A stretch of 64,000 nt of DNA from NCBI RefSeq assembly GCF_013282625.1, contig NZ_CP054020.1, positions 2,170,001 to 2,234,000 of the forward strand. Direction: 5' to 3'. This stretch comes from Thiomicrorhabdus xiamenensis (GTDB lineage: Bacteria > Pseudomonadota > Gammaproteobacteria > Thiomicrospirales > Thiomicrospiraceae). The notes below the pieces were generated by a model. It was not told where the DNA came from, ran no database searches, and was given only the letters and a program-made list of their open reading frames with translations. Position numbers and translations under genes: made by a program. Shown one piece after another: positions 37,358 through 45,945 of this stretch; the stretch's first letter is position 1; every line of letters begins with the position of its first letter.

Positions 37358-37487
37358 TTTTGTAATATGCCGTTTTTCGGTGGGAATGGTGGGAACAGTG
37401 GGAACCGGCAAGCGTCGCGCGGCTTGCAGCGGTTCCCCCTAAATTTTTCGTGGTGGGAACGGTGGGAACTTTTGCGAGTTTTGATAA
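37358..37487. repeat. 130-bp iteron/hairpin block, left copy (candidate ori or crr)
   Basis: Order of parts: three GGTGGGAA-type iterons; a hairpin whose outer stem is GGGAACCG…CGGTTCCC with an inner GCAAGC…GCTTGC; an AT-rich step (CCCTAAATTTTTCG); two more GGTGGGAAC iterons. It is the reverse complement of 46444-46573, same length, about 16 mismatches by eye. Paired iteron regions bound by the replication protein (ori and crr) are known from phage P4. Confidence 0.85.
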
Positions 37488-37852
37488 CAAAAAGGCGCGT
37501 TAAGTTTACTGAGTGCCATTTTTGAATTGTGTAACTCTTTGCCCGCCAACCGGTATTAGCCTACAACCACAAACCAAACGCCCCAACCGCCATTAACTAA
37601 ATTTATGCTCTGGCCATTATCGAACATTCAACTAAGCACCTGCACCAAAGCGGTGAATCTGTTGCAGGTTGCCTATAAATCTCATACGCGACCTAGCGCT
37701 TTTCCGCGCCTCTACGCACCCGTACAGGGTAAATTGTTGCAGGGACCCTGAAAAAATCGCGCGGGAGTTTTCTTTATGGCCAAAAGGCCAAGCGCGTTTT
37801 TTAGTTCACGACATAGCCGAACGGATTAGAGTTAATAGAGATAAAAAGGCAG

Positions 37853-37878
37853 ATAAACAAAAGCCCCGTAAAGGGGCC
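37853..37878 (-). terminator. Terminator of the element's replication operon
   Basis: On the minus strand GCCCC-TTTAC-GGGGC followed by TTTTGTTT, 37 bp past the DUF927 gene stop. Confidence 0.75.
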
Positions 37879-37914
37879 AAGGTTTAACGATTAGAAAGGA
37901 TTGATAAGACACAC

Positions 37915-39807
37915 CTAGGCCTGTGCTTGTTGCTCAGTGCTTGGCTCTGGCTCTTCACCGTGGCCATGATTCAGAATTGAAGCGTACACCGCGTAAACAC
38001 TCACCTTGTTTTTACGGTGTGCCTCTTCTTTTTCTTTATTCAGTTCAGGCGGTGCAATCTTGTAGGTATTGCGCTGTTTCGTCTTACCGGTACGCTTATC
38101 AAATTCCGCTTTATTGGTCTTTAAATAGCCGTACTTGCGTAACACTCTAAACACTGTCTTAGGGTCTAGGCCGCTGATTACTTCGTTAAAGTTACTGGTA
38201 GTAAAACAGAATAGCTTTTGCTCTGCTTCATGGTCGTACTTAACGTAACCATATTTATAAACGGTCTTGGCTTGATGGTCGCGGTGCGCGTCCATATCCA
38301 TAAAGCCGCCCTCGTTATTGCGCTCAATAAACACCTTAACGCGCTCTATGGCTTGCTGTTCTTCCAGTGAATCGCTAATGCTTGGCTGACTGTACATCCA
38401 GTTCTTAGCGCATTCCCCGACCAACTTAAACGCCATGCCTTGTGGCCAACCAGTAAGCCCCCAAACGGTAGCCAGTTCACCGGCACCGGCTACCGTGGCA
38501 AACATACCCAAACCACGCCCAATAGTGCTATTTGCATCTTTAGGCAGATAGGTTTGCATAAATGCCTCTTGAGCCTTTCTAACCGCCTCTAGCGCGCCCT
38601 CCTTATCCGTTATTAGTCTATTAATGAACTCAATACCCGCTAAACCGTAATACTCGCCAGTATTTGCAACAATCGTTTTAGATTGCTTTATAGCGCCCTT
38701 TTTCCCCTCCCCCATACCGCTAAACAGTTCGTCATAGATACCAAGTGCCTCACTGCACTGGGCTTCAATATCCAGTAAACGCACCTCTTGGCCCGCTTTG
38801 GCTTCTAGCCCCGCGGATTTCATCGCATTTTTTAAACTCAACTCCCCAGTAGAGAGAAACAAGGTACGCCAAGACATAATCTTGCCGCCATTATTGCCGC
38901 GTGTCTTGGTTAAGCCATTGGCCAACATATAGACCGTTTTACCGATTACTTTAGGGTCCATCTCCCCCATTTCATCAAGTAATAACAAGTTATCGTTATG
39001 CTGATAAGCGGCAATCTCTAAGCCGTTATCCGTAGCCCGCCAAGTCTGTTTACGTTGGTGACTCCCCCAAACCGAACCGGCCATAAATAAAGCCGTGGTT
39101 TTCCCTTGTGAAGAATCACCGCGTAAATGCAGGCCGCCACCCTCAACACCAAGAGGAGTTAATAAAGGCGCGGCAAAGGCGGCACTAATCGCCAAACATG
39201 GGCGGCTATTGTTTACCGCAAAAGCGCTGACATTTTCCCGCCATTCTTGCAAAGTGCCTTTTGATTCAAACCCTAGGCTAGCCGGTATCTCACTTTGATA
39301 AACAACTTCTTTAGAATCAGGCGGTGCAATGGTCCGATCAGGTAGAACATAAACACTGTTCTCTAAGTTCCAACCGGTTTTATTGGTGCAAGTTACCACC
39401 TTGGTTAAGGGGGTGTTTTGAATGAACTCATTCAGCAAATTCTTAGCGCGGCTCGTATGCAAACCACGCACCCCCATATTTAGCAAAGTACCATGTAACA
39501 GATCACCGCGGCCGCCTAGCATTTCGGCAGGCATTACCCATTTTTTCACACGGTTTAAACGGTCTTTAAATTCCAGAACATAACCCCAGTTATTGCCCTC
39601 AATATCACACGTAACCGCGCTAACTTTGATATGCGAACAAATCCGCACCTCTTTAGCGTTCTCATGGTCTGGGTCTTTAAAGCTGATACCGCTAGCACCC
39701 GACTCAAACCCCTCCGGAAACACGGCATTTTTATAGAAATCATCGGCTACCGCTTTTTTAAAACCTTTCTTAGCCTTTTCAAAATCTAACGGCTTGTTAT
39801 CACTCAT
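37915..39807 (-). CDS. DUF927 helicase-like ATPase
   Basis: A 630-residue protein of the DUF927 type common in integrative elements and satellites, thought to act as the replicative helicase partner of a primase. Residues about 150-420 form the ATPase: Walker A GDSSQGKTT at 230-238, Walker B LLLLDEMGE with Asp278-Glu279. The N-terminal 150 residues have the family's strand pattern (VSAVTCDIEGNNWGYVLEF). The C-terminal 100 residues include a winged-helix-like part (KTVFRVLRKYGYLKTNKAEFD). It overlaps the primase gene by 4 bp (ATGA), so the two are coupled. It probably acts at the iteron blocks, by inference. Confidence 0.85.
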   Translation of the reverse strand: MSDNKPLDFEKAKKGFKKAVADDFYKNAVFPEGFESGASGISFKDPDHENAKEVRICSHIKVSAVTCDIEGNNWGYVLEFKDRLNRVKKWVMPAEMLGGRGDLLHGTLLNMGVRGLHTSRAKNLLNEFIQNTPLTKVVTCTNKTGWNLENSVYVLPDRTIAPPDSKEVVYQSEIPASLGFESKGTLQEWRENVSAFAVNNSRPCLAISAAFAAPLLTPLGVEGGGLHLRGDSSQGKTTALFMAGSVWGSHQRKQTWRATDNGLEIAAYQHNDNLLLLDEMGEMDPKVIGKTVYMLANGLTKTRGNNGGKIMSWRTLFLSTGELSLKNAMKSAGLEAKAGQEVRLLDIEAQCSEALGIYDELFSGMGEGKKGAIKQSKTIVANTGEYYGLAGIEFINRLITDKEGALEAVRKAQEAFMQTYLPKDANSTIGRGLGMFATVAGAGELATVWGLTGWPQGMAFKLVGECAKNWMYSQPSISDSLEEQQAIERVKVFIERNNEGGFMDMDAHRDHQAKTVYKYGYVKYDHEAEQKLFCFTTSNFNEVISGLDPKTVFRVLRKYGYLKTNKAEFDKRTGKTKQRNTYKIAPPELNKEKEEAHRKNKVSVYAVYASILNHGHGEEPEPSTEQQAQA

Positions 39808-40895
39808 ACGCGCCCCCAGATTTCATTAACGGCTACACCTCGACCAACTACAGGACGTTGCAACCCTTGCGGGCAATCCAACAAAAAGCGGTCGTTCCAA
39901 TCGCTACCGGCTTCACTCTCTGCAAACTCAGGATAATTCATAACACAATCAATCGCCTTAGCCGCGGCCTTAGCTTTAACTAGCCCAACATTAACCCCCG
40001 TGGTGCGTTCAGTGTCGCGGTCGTTATCCGCGGCAATGGTAAAGGCCGCAGTGGGGAACGCCTGCTTAAACGCTTGCGCTACCGGCTTCAAATTAGCGGC
40101 ATTAAAGGCACAAATTACATTCGCGTAACGCTCGTAAAACCCTGCAATGGTCAAGCCGGTGGCCACCCCCTCACAAAGAATAAATTCACGGCATTCATAA
40201 GATAGGCGAACCGGAAAGAAACCGCCCTTAACGCGGCCACTTTTTAAAAACCACTTAAAGCCGGTGGCGCTGATTTGTTGCAAGTTCCAAGGCTCATACT
40301 CGGGGGCGGTAATACCCGGCTCGTATGGGCGCTTAATAGTTCGCATTGCATCGGTAAACTGATACACTGGAACAATCAAATTTAAGCCAATTTGATAAAC
40401 ATTATCTAGGGGTGAACCAATCACCCCTTTTTTATTCAAATATGGGTGTTCAGGATTGCACCGAACCGCCCGCGCTAACATATCCACCGCTTGCGCTTTT
40501 GTTGCCCGCTGATTCAATGCCGTTTCGCGCTTTTGCTGTTCCTCTTCCTGTTTACGTTGTGCCTTGCGCTGTTTCTGCTCATCGCGTAAACGCTGTTTAT
40601 CTGCTTTGCTCATTGGTGCAAACTTAAAGCCGTTATCCTTGGCCATACTCACCAAAGTAGCGATCGTGACACCGCCACCGGCTTTAATGCTTTTCCAAGT
40701 GGCATTAAAAGCATCCTGTTTAAAACTCTCAGCCGTTGCGCTCCAATCTTGGGCCACGCCTTTTCCAGAATCACCAAACTCGGATTTAATCGCCATAAGA
40801 ACGCGGGTCCATGTTTCACGGTCACACTCAGCGCTAATAAAATTCAGCATATTGGCCACGGTGCCAAGGTCTAAAGGTTCGTTATTTATCATCAA
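39804..40895 (-). CDS. Toprim-type primase with PriCT-like N-terminus
   Basis: A 363-residue protein. Residues 1-90 resemble a PriCT-2 domain (LDLGTVANMLNFISAECDRETWTRVLMAIK…). A Lys/Arg/Gln-rich helix (about 95-135) is the linker. The second half is a Toprim-like domain with FILCEGVATGLTI, AFNAANLKPVAQAF and FTIAADNDRD, the acidic metal-binding positions. No zinc finger with four cysteines is apparent. It would make RNA primers for element replication. Overlaps: 14 bp with the upstream 307-residue gene, 4 bp with the DUF927 gene. Confidence 0.82.
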   Translation of the reverse strand: MMINNEPLDLGTVANMLNFISAECDRETWTRVLMAIKSEFGDSGKGVAQDWSATAESFKQDAFNATWKSIKAGGGVTIATLVSMAKDNGFKFAPMSKADKQRLRDEQKQRKAQRKQEEEQQKRETALNQRATKAQAVDMLARAVRCNPEHPYLNKKGVIGSPLDNVYQIGLNLIVPVYQFTDAMRTIKRPYEPGITAPEYEPWNLQQISATGFKWFLKSGRVKGGFFPVRLSYECREFILCEGVATGLTIAGFYERYANVICAFNAANLKPVAQAFKQAFPTAAFTIAADNDRDTERTTGVNVGLVKAKAAAKAIDCVMNYPEFAESEAGSDWNDRFLLDCPQGLQRPVVGRGVAVNEIWGRV

Positions 40896-41805
40896 AGCAC
40901 TCTCCTTTCCCTAATTGAATAAAGCTATGCTCGACTTCTCTAAATGGAACCAAACTAGACCCTGCCTTATCAGCATCTACCAACAAATTAAACTGCTTGA
41001 TCTGCTCTAAAGTAAGTGCCAAATAGCAATCTTTTAAGGTTCCGGCTTGCCTTGCAATTTCATCACCGCGACCACGCCCAACAAACTTTAATAAATGCAC
41101 CAAGCTAAGCGCCTCCTTAACCGTAAAATCTGGAAATCGTTTAAGGGCCGCTATTGCGTTCTCATAACCACACACCCAAACAACCGGCATACCATGCGCC
41201 AAGCGGTGAATATGCAAACTAGGTGGGATAGCGCCAAAGATTTCACCTTGCAGATCATCGGCTAGCAGTGAACGGACCGCGGTTAATTTGGGCTCTACCG
41301 GCCCGCGTTCATCTTGTCCTTTCGGTGAATAAAACGGCTGTAAGATTGCTTCCTTATGCTTGCGTAATGCACCAGCTGTTACACCATTGGGGAAATAATC
41401 ATCATGGCCACCCAATACACCGGTTAATACAGGCACCTTATAACCCGCTTCCAATAGCAAAGGTTCAGTGCTTAGCGTTACCGATTCAGCCGCTTGGTAC
41501 ATCCACTTAACTTGCTCAATGATTTCATTTAGCCGGATTGCTTGCGCCTTATTTCGGTAATCTTGGTAATCCCGATCAACTCCGTTAAAAATGTAATCCT
41601 CTTTGGTATCTTTAGAAAGCAAGCGTAATTGTTCACCCCCTAGATACACCAAAATAGCGCGGTTCTCTTTATCCGTGCCATTAGGTAGCGGGATATTAAT
41701 TTGACGGCCTACAGGGGGCGCAACTTCTGGAATATTGAAACCGGTTACAGACTCAACAACCGACTTTAAAAGCAAATACGTTTTAGCATCATGTGAAAGA
41801 TTCAT
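40882..41805 (-). CDS. Unrecognised replication-operon protein, 307 residues
   Basis: I do not recognise this protein. It is acidic-neutral, with no membrane segment or signal. Visible features: NIPLPNGTDKENRAILVYLGGEQ and a region around residues 110-190 with GVLGGHDDYFPNGV and SPKGQDERGPVEPKL. The spacing suggests a globular protein. The reading frame is secure because it overlaps both neighbours (4 bp and 14 bp) in a coupled chain between the AlpA-type regulator and the primase. A replication accessory or loader role is only a guess from position. Confidence 0.75.
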   Translation of the reverse strand: MNLSHDAKTYLLLKSVVESVTGFNIPEVAPPVGRQINIPLPNGTDKENRAILVYLGGEQLRLLSKDTKEDYIFNGVDRDYQDYRNKAQAIRLNEIIEQVKWMYQAAESVTLSTEPLLLEAGYKVPVLTGVLGGHDDYFPNGVTAGALRKHKEAILQPFYSPKGQDERGPVEPKLTAVRSLLADDLQGEIFGAIPPSLHIHRLAHGMPVVWVCGYENAIAALKRFPDFTVKEALSLVHLLKFVGRGRGDEIARQAGTLKDCYLALTLEQIKQFNLLVDADKAGSSLVPFREVEHSFIQLGKGECFDDK

Positions 41806-42062
41806 AAAAGCGCCTCCTGTTGGCTATCGCTTTGTACTGAATAGGCGAACTTGTACACCTTGCCGCCCTTGGCTTTTTGGATAACACACACGCTCTTTCT
41901 AGTGTCCATCAGGTAAATAAACCGCTCGCTTTGCCCATTGCGAACCGCGGTAAACTTGCGCCAATGGTCATCAAACACAATAGGCGGCATTCGCTTGATC
42001 TGATAACCGTTAAACTCGGTTTGCAAGGCTTGGCGAAGCTTGGCTTTAATATCGTCATTCAT
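41802..42062 (-). CDS. Unrecognised small protein, 86 residues
   Basis: Start taken at the ATG at 42062 (MNDDIKAKLRQALQTEF), which overlaps the upstream stop as ATGAATGA; an ATG at 42116 is also in frame. The protein is basic, with IVFDDHWRKFTAVRNGQSER and CVIQKAKGGKVYKFAYSV, a likely alpha+beta fold. No family recognised. It is part of the coupled replication operon. Confidence 0.65.
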   Translation of the reverse strand: MNDDIKAKLRQALQTEFNGYQIKRMPPIVFDDHWRKFTAVRNGQSERFIYLMDTRKSVCVIQKAKGGKVYKFAYSVQSDSQQEALL

Positions 42063-42432
42063 CTGCCGCGCCCTCTTCTGGTAATGGCTTACCACCATGC
42101 TTGAAATGCTGTTCAATCCCGAAATTAGCGTTCGACTGGATATAATCCAACTGGTTTAACAGGTCCATTTCATCCTCTAACCAGAATGCAAAGGTTTCAA
42201 TCTCATGCTGTTCTAAAGGGTTATCTTCAAAATGCAAACCGGCCCGCAATAACTTGGCCATTAACTTAATTCGATCAGGTCTAACTTCAAATTCATTACT
42301 GCTTAACTGCCGCGCTGTATGCAAAGCCTCTAACTGCTTATCGGTTCGCACAGGGTTTGAGTAATCCACTTCAAGATTTTTTGAAAACTCAGGGGTTCTT
42401 AGGTGTTCGATTAGGGTAGCTAGATTATTCAT
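42055..42432 (-). CDS. Unrecognised small protein, 125 residues
   Basis: No family recognised. A mostly helical, acidic protein (FAFWLEDEMDLLNQLDYIQ; HFEDNPLEQHEIETF) without cysteines. It abuts the 200-residue gene by one base and overlaps the next by 8 bp. The continuous coupling from 43327 to 37915 argues that it is real. Confidence 0.65.
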   Translation of the reverse strand: MNNLATLIEHLRTPEFSKNLEVDYSNPVRTDKQLEALHTARQLSSNEFEVRPDRIKLMAKLLRAGLHFEDNPLEQHEIETFAFWLEDEMDLLNQLDYIQSNANFGIEQHFKHGGKPLPEEGAADE

Positions 42433-43034
42433 TACTCACCCCCTCCTGCCACGTTCACGGCATTCGGTAGCATGACTTGCATTTGTGGCACACCTTGAGA
42501 GGCTAACCAAAGGGCTAGGCTATCCAGTGTTTCAAAGTAGCGCGGTGCATTGGTGGAATGGTTTTTAACCGTGGCCATTTGGCCGCGTTCGGTTTCGATA
42601 GACAAAACCCAAGCACCGGCAAACGATACGGCAATAAAGCGCTTAATAAAGCTGTTTTCAGGCAGATTAATAGAAAATGAGAACTGCCCCACGGTAGCGC
42701 GGGTAATAGGTGACATAGCCATAGTTTGGCCTCCTTGCGGTTTTAGTAAAGCTTGGCCACCTGTTTTAGTTTCAGGTGGTCGGGTATCACTAATCGCCGC
42801 AAGACGACTGCACTTCTTCCCCTGTAAAGGGTCTTTTATCCGTGCATTAACCCGACCATATTTAGAAATACGGTTACGGTTTTTCATGCCTATACGGGTA
42901 CAGATACCCCATAATTTAGGCACAAAAAAAGCACTGTTTAAGACTTTGCTCTGTCTCTTGCGGTTTTTAGTTAGGCTTGCAATATTAGCGGCAATCGAAC
43001 GCGGGTGCAAGTTGAAAACGGTTACAGCGGTCAT
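42432..43034 (-). CDS. Unrecognised protein downstream of the AlpA-type regulator
   Basis: A 200-residue frame whose ATG overlaps the AlpA-type gene stop (ATGA). The N-terminal 100 residues are very basic with several cysteines (KKCSRLAAISDTRPPETKTG), unlike a folded domain. The C-terminal 95 residues (from MAMSPITRATVGQFSFSI) look globular and could be an internal start product. Small proteins in this position are common in P4-like elements and some inhibit division or regulate the helper; no such function can be shown here. Confidence 0.6.
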   Translation of the reverse strand: MTAVTVFNLHPRSIAANIASLTKNRKRQSKVLNSAFFVPKLWGICTRIGMKNRNRISKYGRVNARIKDPLQGKKCSRLAAISDTRPPETKTGGQALLKPQGGQTMAMSPITRATVGQFSFSINLPENSFIKRFIAVSFAGAWVLSIETERGQMATVKNHSTNAPRYFETLDSLALWLASQGVPQMQVMLPNAVNVAGGGE

Positions 43035-43327
43035 ACTGCACCCCCAAGCGCGGCCTGTTTTCGCGCTTCAATAAATTGGTAAACGTCCGAACTATCCCAA
43101 ACACTGGTATTTTCAGAAAGCTTGATAGGTTTAGGGAACTGCCCAAGGCGGGCTAATTTATAGATTTGCGCACGGCTTAGCGTGGTGATCTCGCACACCT
43201 TACCAATGCGGATTAAAGCACCAAAAGGCGGTAACTCGGGGGCGGCGGTTTCTGGGTTTGGCGCTTGGCCATGAATTGGCACCACATTACCGGCTTGGCT
43301 TGTGGCGGTTTTTGGGTCTTGGGTCAT
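43031..43327 (-). CDS. AlpA-family transcriptional regulator
   Basis: A 98-residue protein with a MerR/excisionase-type helix-turn-helix in its second half: LIRIGKVCEITTLSRAQIYK, LARLGQFPKPIKLSENT, VWDSSDVYQFIEAR. This is the AlpA pattern of P4-like elements, where such proteins activate integrase or excision. The first 35 residues are Pro/Ala-rich and disordered-looking. It is the first gene of the coupled replication operon; the 194-bp gap upstream is AT-rich and should hold its promoter. Confidence 0.85.
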   Translation of the reverse strand: MTQDPKTATSQAGNVVPIHGQAPNPETAAPELPPFGALIRIGKVCEITTLSRAQIYKLARLGQFPKPIKLSENTSVWDSSDVYQFIEARKQAALGGAV

Positions 43328-43521
43328 AACAATACTCTCTATTTCGGTTTAATCGAAGATAGAGCCGTTTAACTTGTCTATTCGCGGCTCTTGAGACGTA
43401 TTAATGACCTGTAAAAAATGGAAAACAAAACAACTAAATTAAGCTTTCGAATGTTTTCTATTACTTTCTAAAACTTCTGAAACACCTATCAATAAAGGGC
43501 TTCAATGTTTTCTAAAAAAAA

Positions 43522-44493
43522 TTAAATATTTCTGGGAAAAGGGAGTTTGTACCAACCTGAACCAAGCCTTTTGGCTAATTCTTTCTGGATTGAGTCTTTG
43601 CTTACATTTCTCCCGTTCGCATTTTTATGCCCTAATTCTTCTAGTCGAACCTCCAACTGTTCCGCATAAAACCCTGCTTGACTTATAGGAAATTTATTCT
43701 TTAAATCTTGAAGCTCAAGATACATTGCTTCTTGCCAAGATTTAGCCTTTTCTTTTATTTTTAAAACATGGCCAGATTCAGAGTTAAACCCCCGTAGCAT
43801 TTTTTCCTTTCTTTTATTGATTTGCTCAATTGTTGGCATTGGCGCGTACTCTTCGACTTGATCAGGCGTTAAGCCATGATTCATAAAGCCTGCTTTTTGC
43901 TCAAATGCCATGAGATTTTCGCGGGTAGTAAAAACTTCATTAAAGTTAACAGGATCCAATTCAGCAGACCTATAGAGAATTTCACGCTGCCGTGGATCCA
44001 CTTCATTAAGAATTTTTGCAACCTCAATAAATTTAGCCTCTTTACCTAAAAAAGAAATTTCATCTATTTCAATCTGGAAATCACGATTTATACTCATCAT
44101 TTCTATTTGTAACATCGGTTGCTTAAATTCACCATTCGCCTCCATTGGGTACTGATCAATAAGCTCAAACCCTAACTGATCTATTTCATTTTCAGTTACA
44201 CCGTGCTCAGTTTCACTAACGCTATCTCTACAAAACAGCCTATCCCATAAACGCCAACCATCTTTAAAAGGCGGAACTGTTCTGTTACTACACATAACGT
44301 TTACATGACATAAAAAGTAATTCGCGTTGTATAAAAAGTGAAGCTCCTGTTCATCGTGATATTGTGTAATTAATGTTGCGAACTGGTCTAAACAATCTTT
44401 ATCTTTCGGTTTGCCAATTTGGCCAAACCCCCAACGATAGAACAAAAAATCAAAGTTTGGGTAAATAGGTATAGGGGCATAAAAGTTACTCAT
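43522..44493 (-). CDS. Unrecognised 323-residue protein, cargo of the element
   Basis: I cannot assign a family. It has no signal or membrane segment. The N-terminus is rich in aromatic residues (YPNFDFLFYRWGFG). The centre is acidic, with LNEVDPRQREILYRSAELD. The C-terminus is a charged helical stretch ending NVSKDSIQKELAKRLG that could be a helix-turn-helix. GAGG precedes the ATG. The gene is AT-rich compared with the replication operon, and stands alone between it and the membrane-protein/toxin module, the usual place for accessory cargo. Confidence 0.65.
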   Translation of the reverse strand: MSNFYAPIPIYPNFDFLFYRWGFGQIGKPKDKDCLDQFATLITQYHDEQELHFLYNANYFLCHVNVMCSNRTVPPFKDGWRLWDRLFCRDSVSETEHGVTENEIDQLGFELIDQYPMEANGEFKQPMLQIEMMSINRDFQIEIDEISFLGKEAKFIEVAKILNEVDPRQREILYRSAELDPVNFNEVFTTRENLMAFEQKAGFMNHGLTPDQVEEYAPMPTIEQINKRKEKMLRGFNSESGHVLKIKEKAKSWQEAMYLELQDLKNKFPISQAGFYAEQLEVRLEELGHKNANGRNVSKDSIQKELAKRLGSGWYKLPFPRNI

Positions 44494-44858
44494 ACGCGAA
44501 CCTCAAACCACCAAAGACAAAGCACCGGCCTGCCTTATGGTGATCTATCAAATTTAAGCCAATACCACGCCCATTAAGCGCGGCTGTTTATGTATTACCG
44601 TCTATTGCGGTCTATTTCATTATGATAACGGCTTAAATAAATAATTGGGGGCGCAAATAACCGGCTATTTTTGAATAAGGCGAACGCCACTAACTGGCAT
44701 AGGAATACAGAAAAGAAAACGACAACCGGCCGCATAGGTCCTATGTTGGACTGGTTCGATAAATACTACCGACACCTAGAAACAAAAACGCCCCACTACT
44801 ATAGGCGGGGCGTTCTCTTTCAATTTAACATAACGTAGCACCATATTAAGCCGCTATA
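44494..44858. other. Intergenic region with terminator and repeat block
   Basis: 365 bp without a gene. It should hold the promoter of the 323-residue gene. It also contains a terminator (44782-44813) for the membrane-protein gene and one copy of a repeat of about 80 bp shared with 46359-46440. Confidence 0.55.
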
Positions 44859-44860
44859 CT
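44781..44860. repeat. Direct repeat block, left copy, flanking the cargo module
   Basis: Starts AACAAAAAC, contains GGCGGGGCG and the exact 16-mer AATTTAACATAACGTA (44822-44837), then xCACxxTATTAA and GCTAT. The same order of parts recurs at 46359-46440. Confidence 0.7.
44782..44813 (-). terminator. Terminator of the 124-residue membrane protein gene
   Basis: On the minus strand ACGCCCC…GGGGCGT followed by TTTTTGTT, about 45 bp beyond the gene end at 44859. Confidence 0.82.
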
Positions 44861-45233
44861 AATCAAACCACCGTCCTAGAATTCTAGAAATGATACCTAC
44901 ACCGGTTTCACCCGTCTTTGATAGACGCTGAGCAAAGAAATAATTCTTTACCGCAAAGAACGCTCCTACAAGCCCTAAAACAATACCTAGATACTCAACC
45001 CAGTGAATACGATGCTCAAGCACTAACCGCAAAGCACCGCTTAATGGTGATTGAGTTGAGCGACTTTCAAACCAGTTCTCTAACCAGATAGGAACCATCC
45101 AATAGAAGAGAATAAAGAACACCGCCCCCATTAACGCGGAACCCCACCAAGGCAAACGATTGCCTACGGCTACCGAATCCCGAATTAAAGCACCGGCTGA
45201 ATTTCTACTTCTTCTACGATAACGGCGGGCCAT
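44859..45233 (-). CDS. Small two-helix membrane protein
   Basis: A 124-residue protein with an Arg-rich N-terminus (ARRYRRRSRNS) and two membrane segments: WGSALMGAVFFILFYWMVPIW and WVEYLGIVLGLVGAFFAVKNY. Positive-inside reasoning places both ends in the cytoplasm. No family recognised. It lies between two terminators and so forms its own unit. A role in phage defence or superinfection control would be typical for such cargo but is not shown. Confidence 0.7.
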   Translation of the reverse strand: MARRYRRRSRNSAGALIRDSVAVGNRLPWWGSALMGAVFFILFYWMVPIWLENWFESRSTQSPLSGALRLVLEHRIHWVEYLGIVLGLVGAFFAVKNYFFAQRLSKTGETGVGIISRILGRWFD

Positions 45234-45271
45234 TGGCTTACCTCTCTATATTGGCTTCAAAACCAAGAAAC

Positions 45272-45296
45272 AAAAACGCCCCTCGATGGGGGCGTG
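45272..45296 (-). terminator. Terminator of the ADP-ribosyltransferase-like gene
   Basis: On the minus strand ACGCCCCC-ATCGA-GGGGCGT then TTTTTGTTTC, just past the gene end at 45305. The first 16 bases on the plus strand side (GAAACAAAAACGCCCC) are identical to those of the terminator at 44778-44793. Confidence 0.85.
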
Positions 45297-45304
45297 TTAT
45301 CGTA

Positions 45305-45925
45305 CTACTTTGGTTCTGCGAACACCGGCTTTTGCCCAGCTTCCCTTGGCAAAAATATACCTTTTATGCAGTCATGATTAATTATCGCTATTTGAATATG
45401 ACTTCCTGTATAGAACTTAGCCCCATTATAGACTTCATCACCTTCAATGAATACCGCTCTTACTGAATCAAATGGTGGATTCCCTATTTCTTCCCAAAGA
45501 GTACAAGCATGGCGAATAACAGCACAATCCAATTCTCTCTTACTCTCGTCTGTATCACTTGGATAAAATTTTGCATTGACCGGCATAGTCTTCCCTTCCT
45601 GCGCCAGGATGTCTTTCAAATCTTCATAGGCAACAGGTAAAAAATCAATGTACCTTTGATCTAGCAAATCCATACAGTTACCTAACTCAATAACAGAACC
45701 CAAAACAAATGGGTCTTTAATGCTTGACTCTTTGCGTTCACTGTCTTTTTTAGCATACTGCTTAGCCCGTTCAAGGTTATTTTCCCAAAAATAAATACCT
45801 TGACCTAGCCAATCGTAGCTATTGTTGCTGTGCAAAAATTGATCTTTGTGATTTAGAATATTTAGAGCGGCTTCCCTATCAATACCATGGAAGCCATAAA
45901 TAACGGCAGGTTTAGAGTTATACAA
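45305..45925 (-). CDS. Probable ADP-ribosyltransferase-like toxin
   Basis: A 206-residue protein whose N-terminus matches the PARP-type pattern: VIYGFHGIDREAA with His13-Gly14, then DWLGQGIYFWENNLERAKQYA with Tyr45 in the GxGIYF motif. The C-terminal strand GSHIQIAIINHDCIKG (about 174-189) sits where PARPs have their third motif, with no Glu at the expected place, so activity is unsure. The start is TTG with no ribosome site, preceded 20 bp upstream by a 77-residue frame that could be an antitoxin; a weak start would keep toxin level low. Function as a defence toxin is inference. Confidence 0.7.
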   Translation of the reverse strand: MYNSKPAVIYGFHGIDREAALNILNHKDQFLHSNNSYDWLGQGIYFWENNLERAKQYAKKDSERKESSIKDPFVLGSVIELGNCMDLLDQRYIDFLPVAYEDLKDILAQEGKTMPVNAKFYPSDTDESKRELDCAVIRHACTLWEEIGNPPFDSVRAVFIEGDEVYNGAKFYTGSHIQIAIINHDCIKGIFLPREAGQKPVFAEPK

Positions 45926-45945
45926 ATTTTTATGTACTTTTTAAC

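Larger units (their letters stand above)
36258..37914. other. Non-coding left end of the element, rich in repeats
   Basis: About 1.66 kb with no credible gene. It holds a 27-bp repeat shared with the right end (36308-36334), the hairpin TTGGCATTTTTGCCAA (36545-36560), 66-bp inverted repeats at 36665-36730 and 37218-37283, overlapping hairpins near 37007-37045, a 130-bp iteron block (37358-37487) and the terminator of the replication operon (37853-37878). Short frames here lack ribosome sites and run through these structures. A replication or packaging control region is the best guess. Confidence 0.6.

Noticed and set aside
37381-37470. GGTGGGAAC repeats considered as a CRISPR array
   Set aside because: Units are about 9-10 bp and adjacent, without spacers of equal length and with no cas genes; they are iterons.
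37669-37887. 72-codon plus-strand frame at the left end of the element
   Set aside because: Runs through the terminator of the opposite-strand operon and has no ribosome site; Lys/Arg-rich tail comes from the hairpin sequence.
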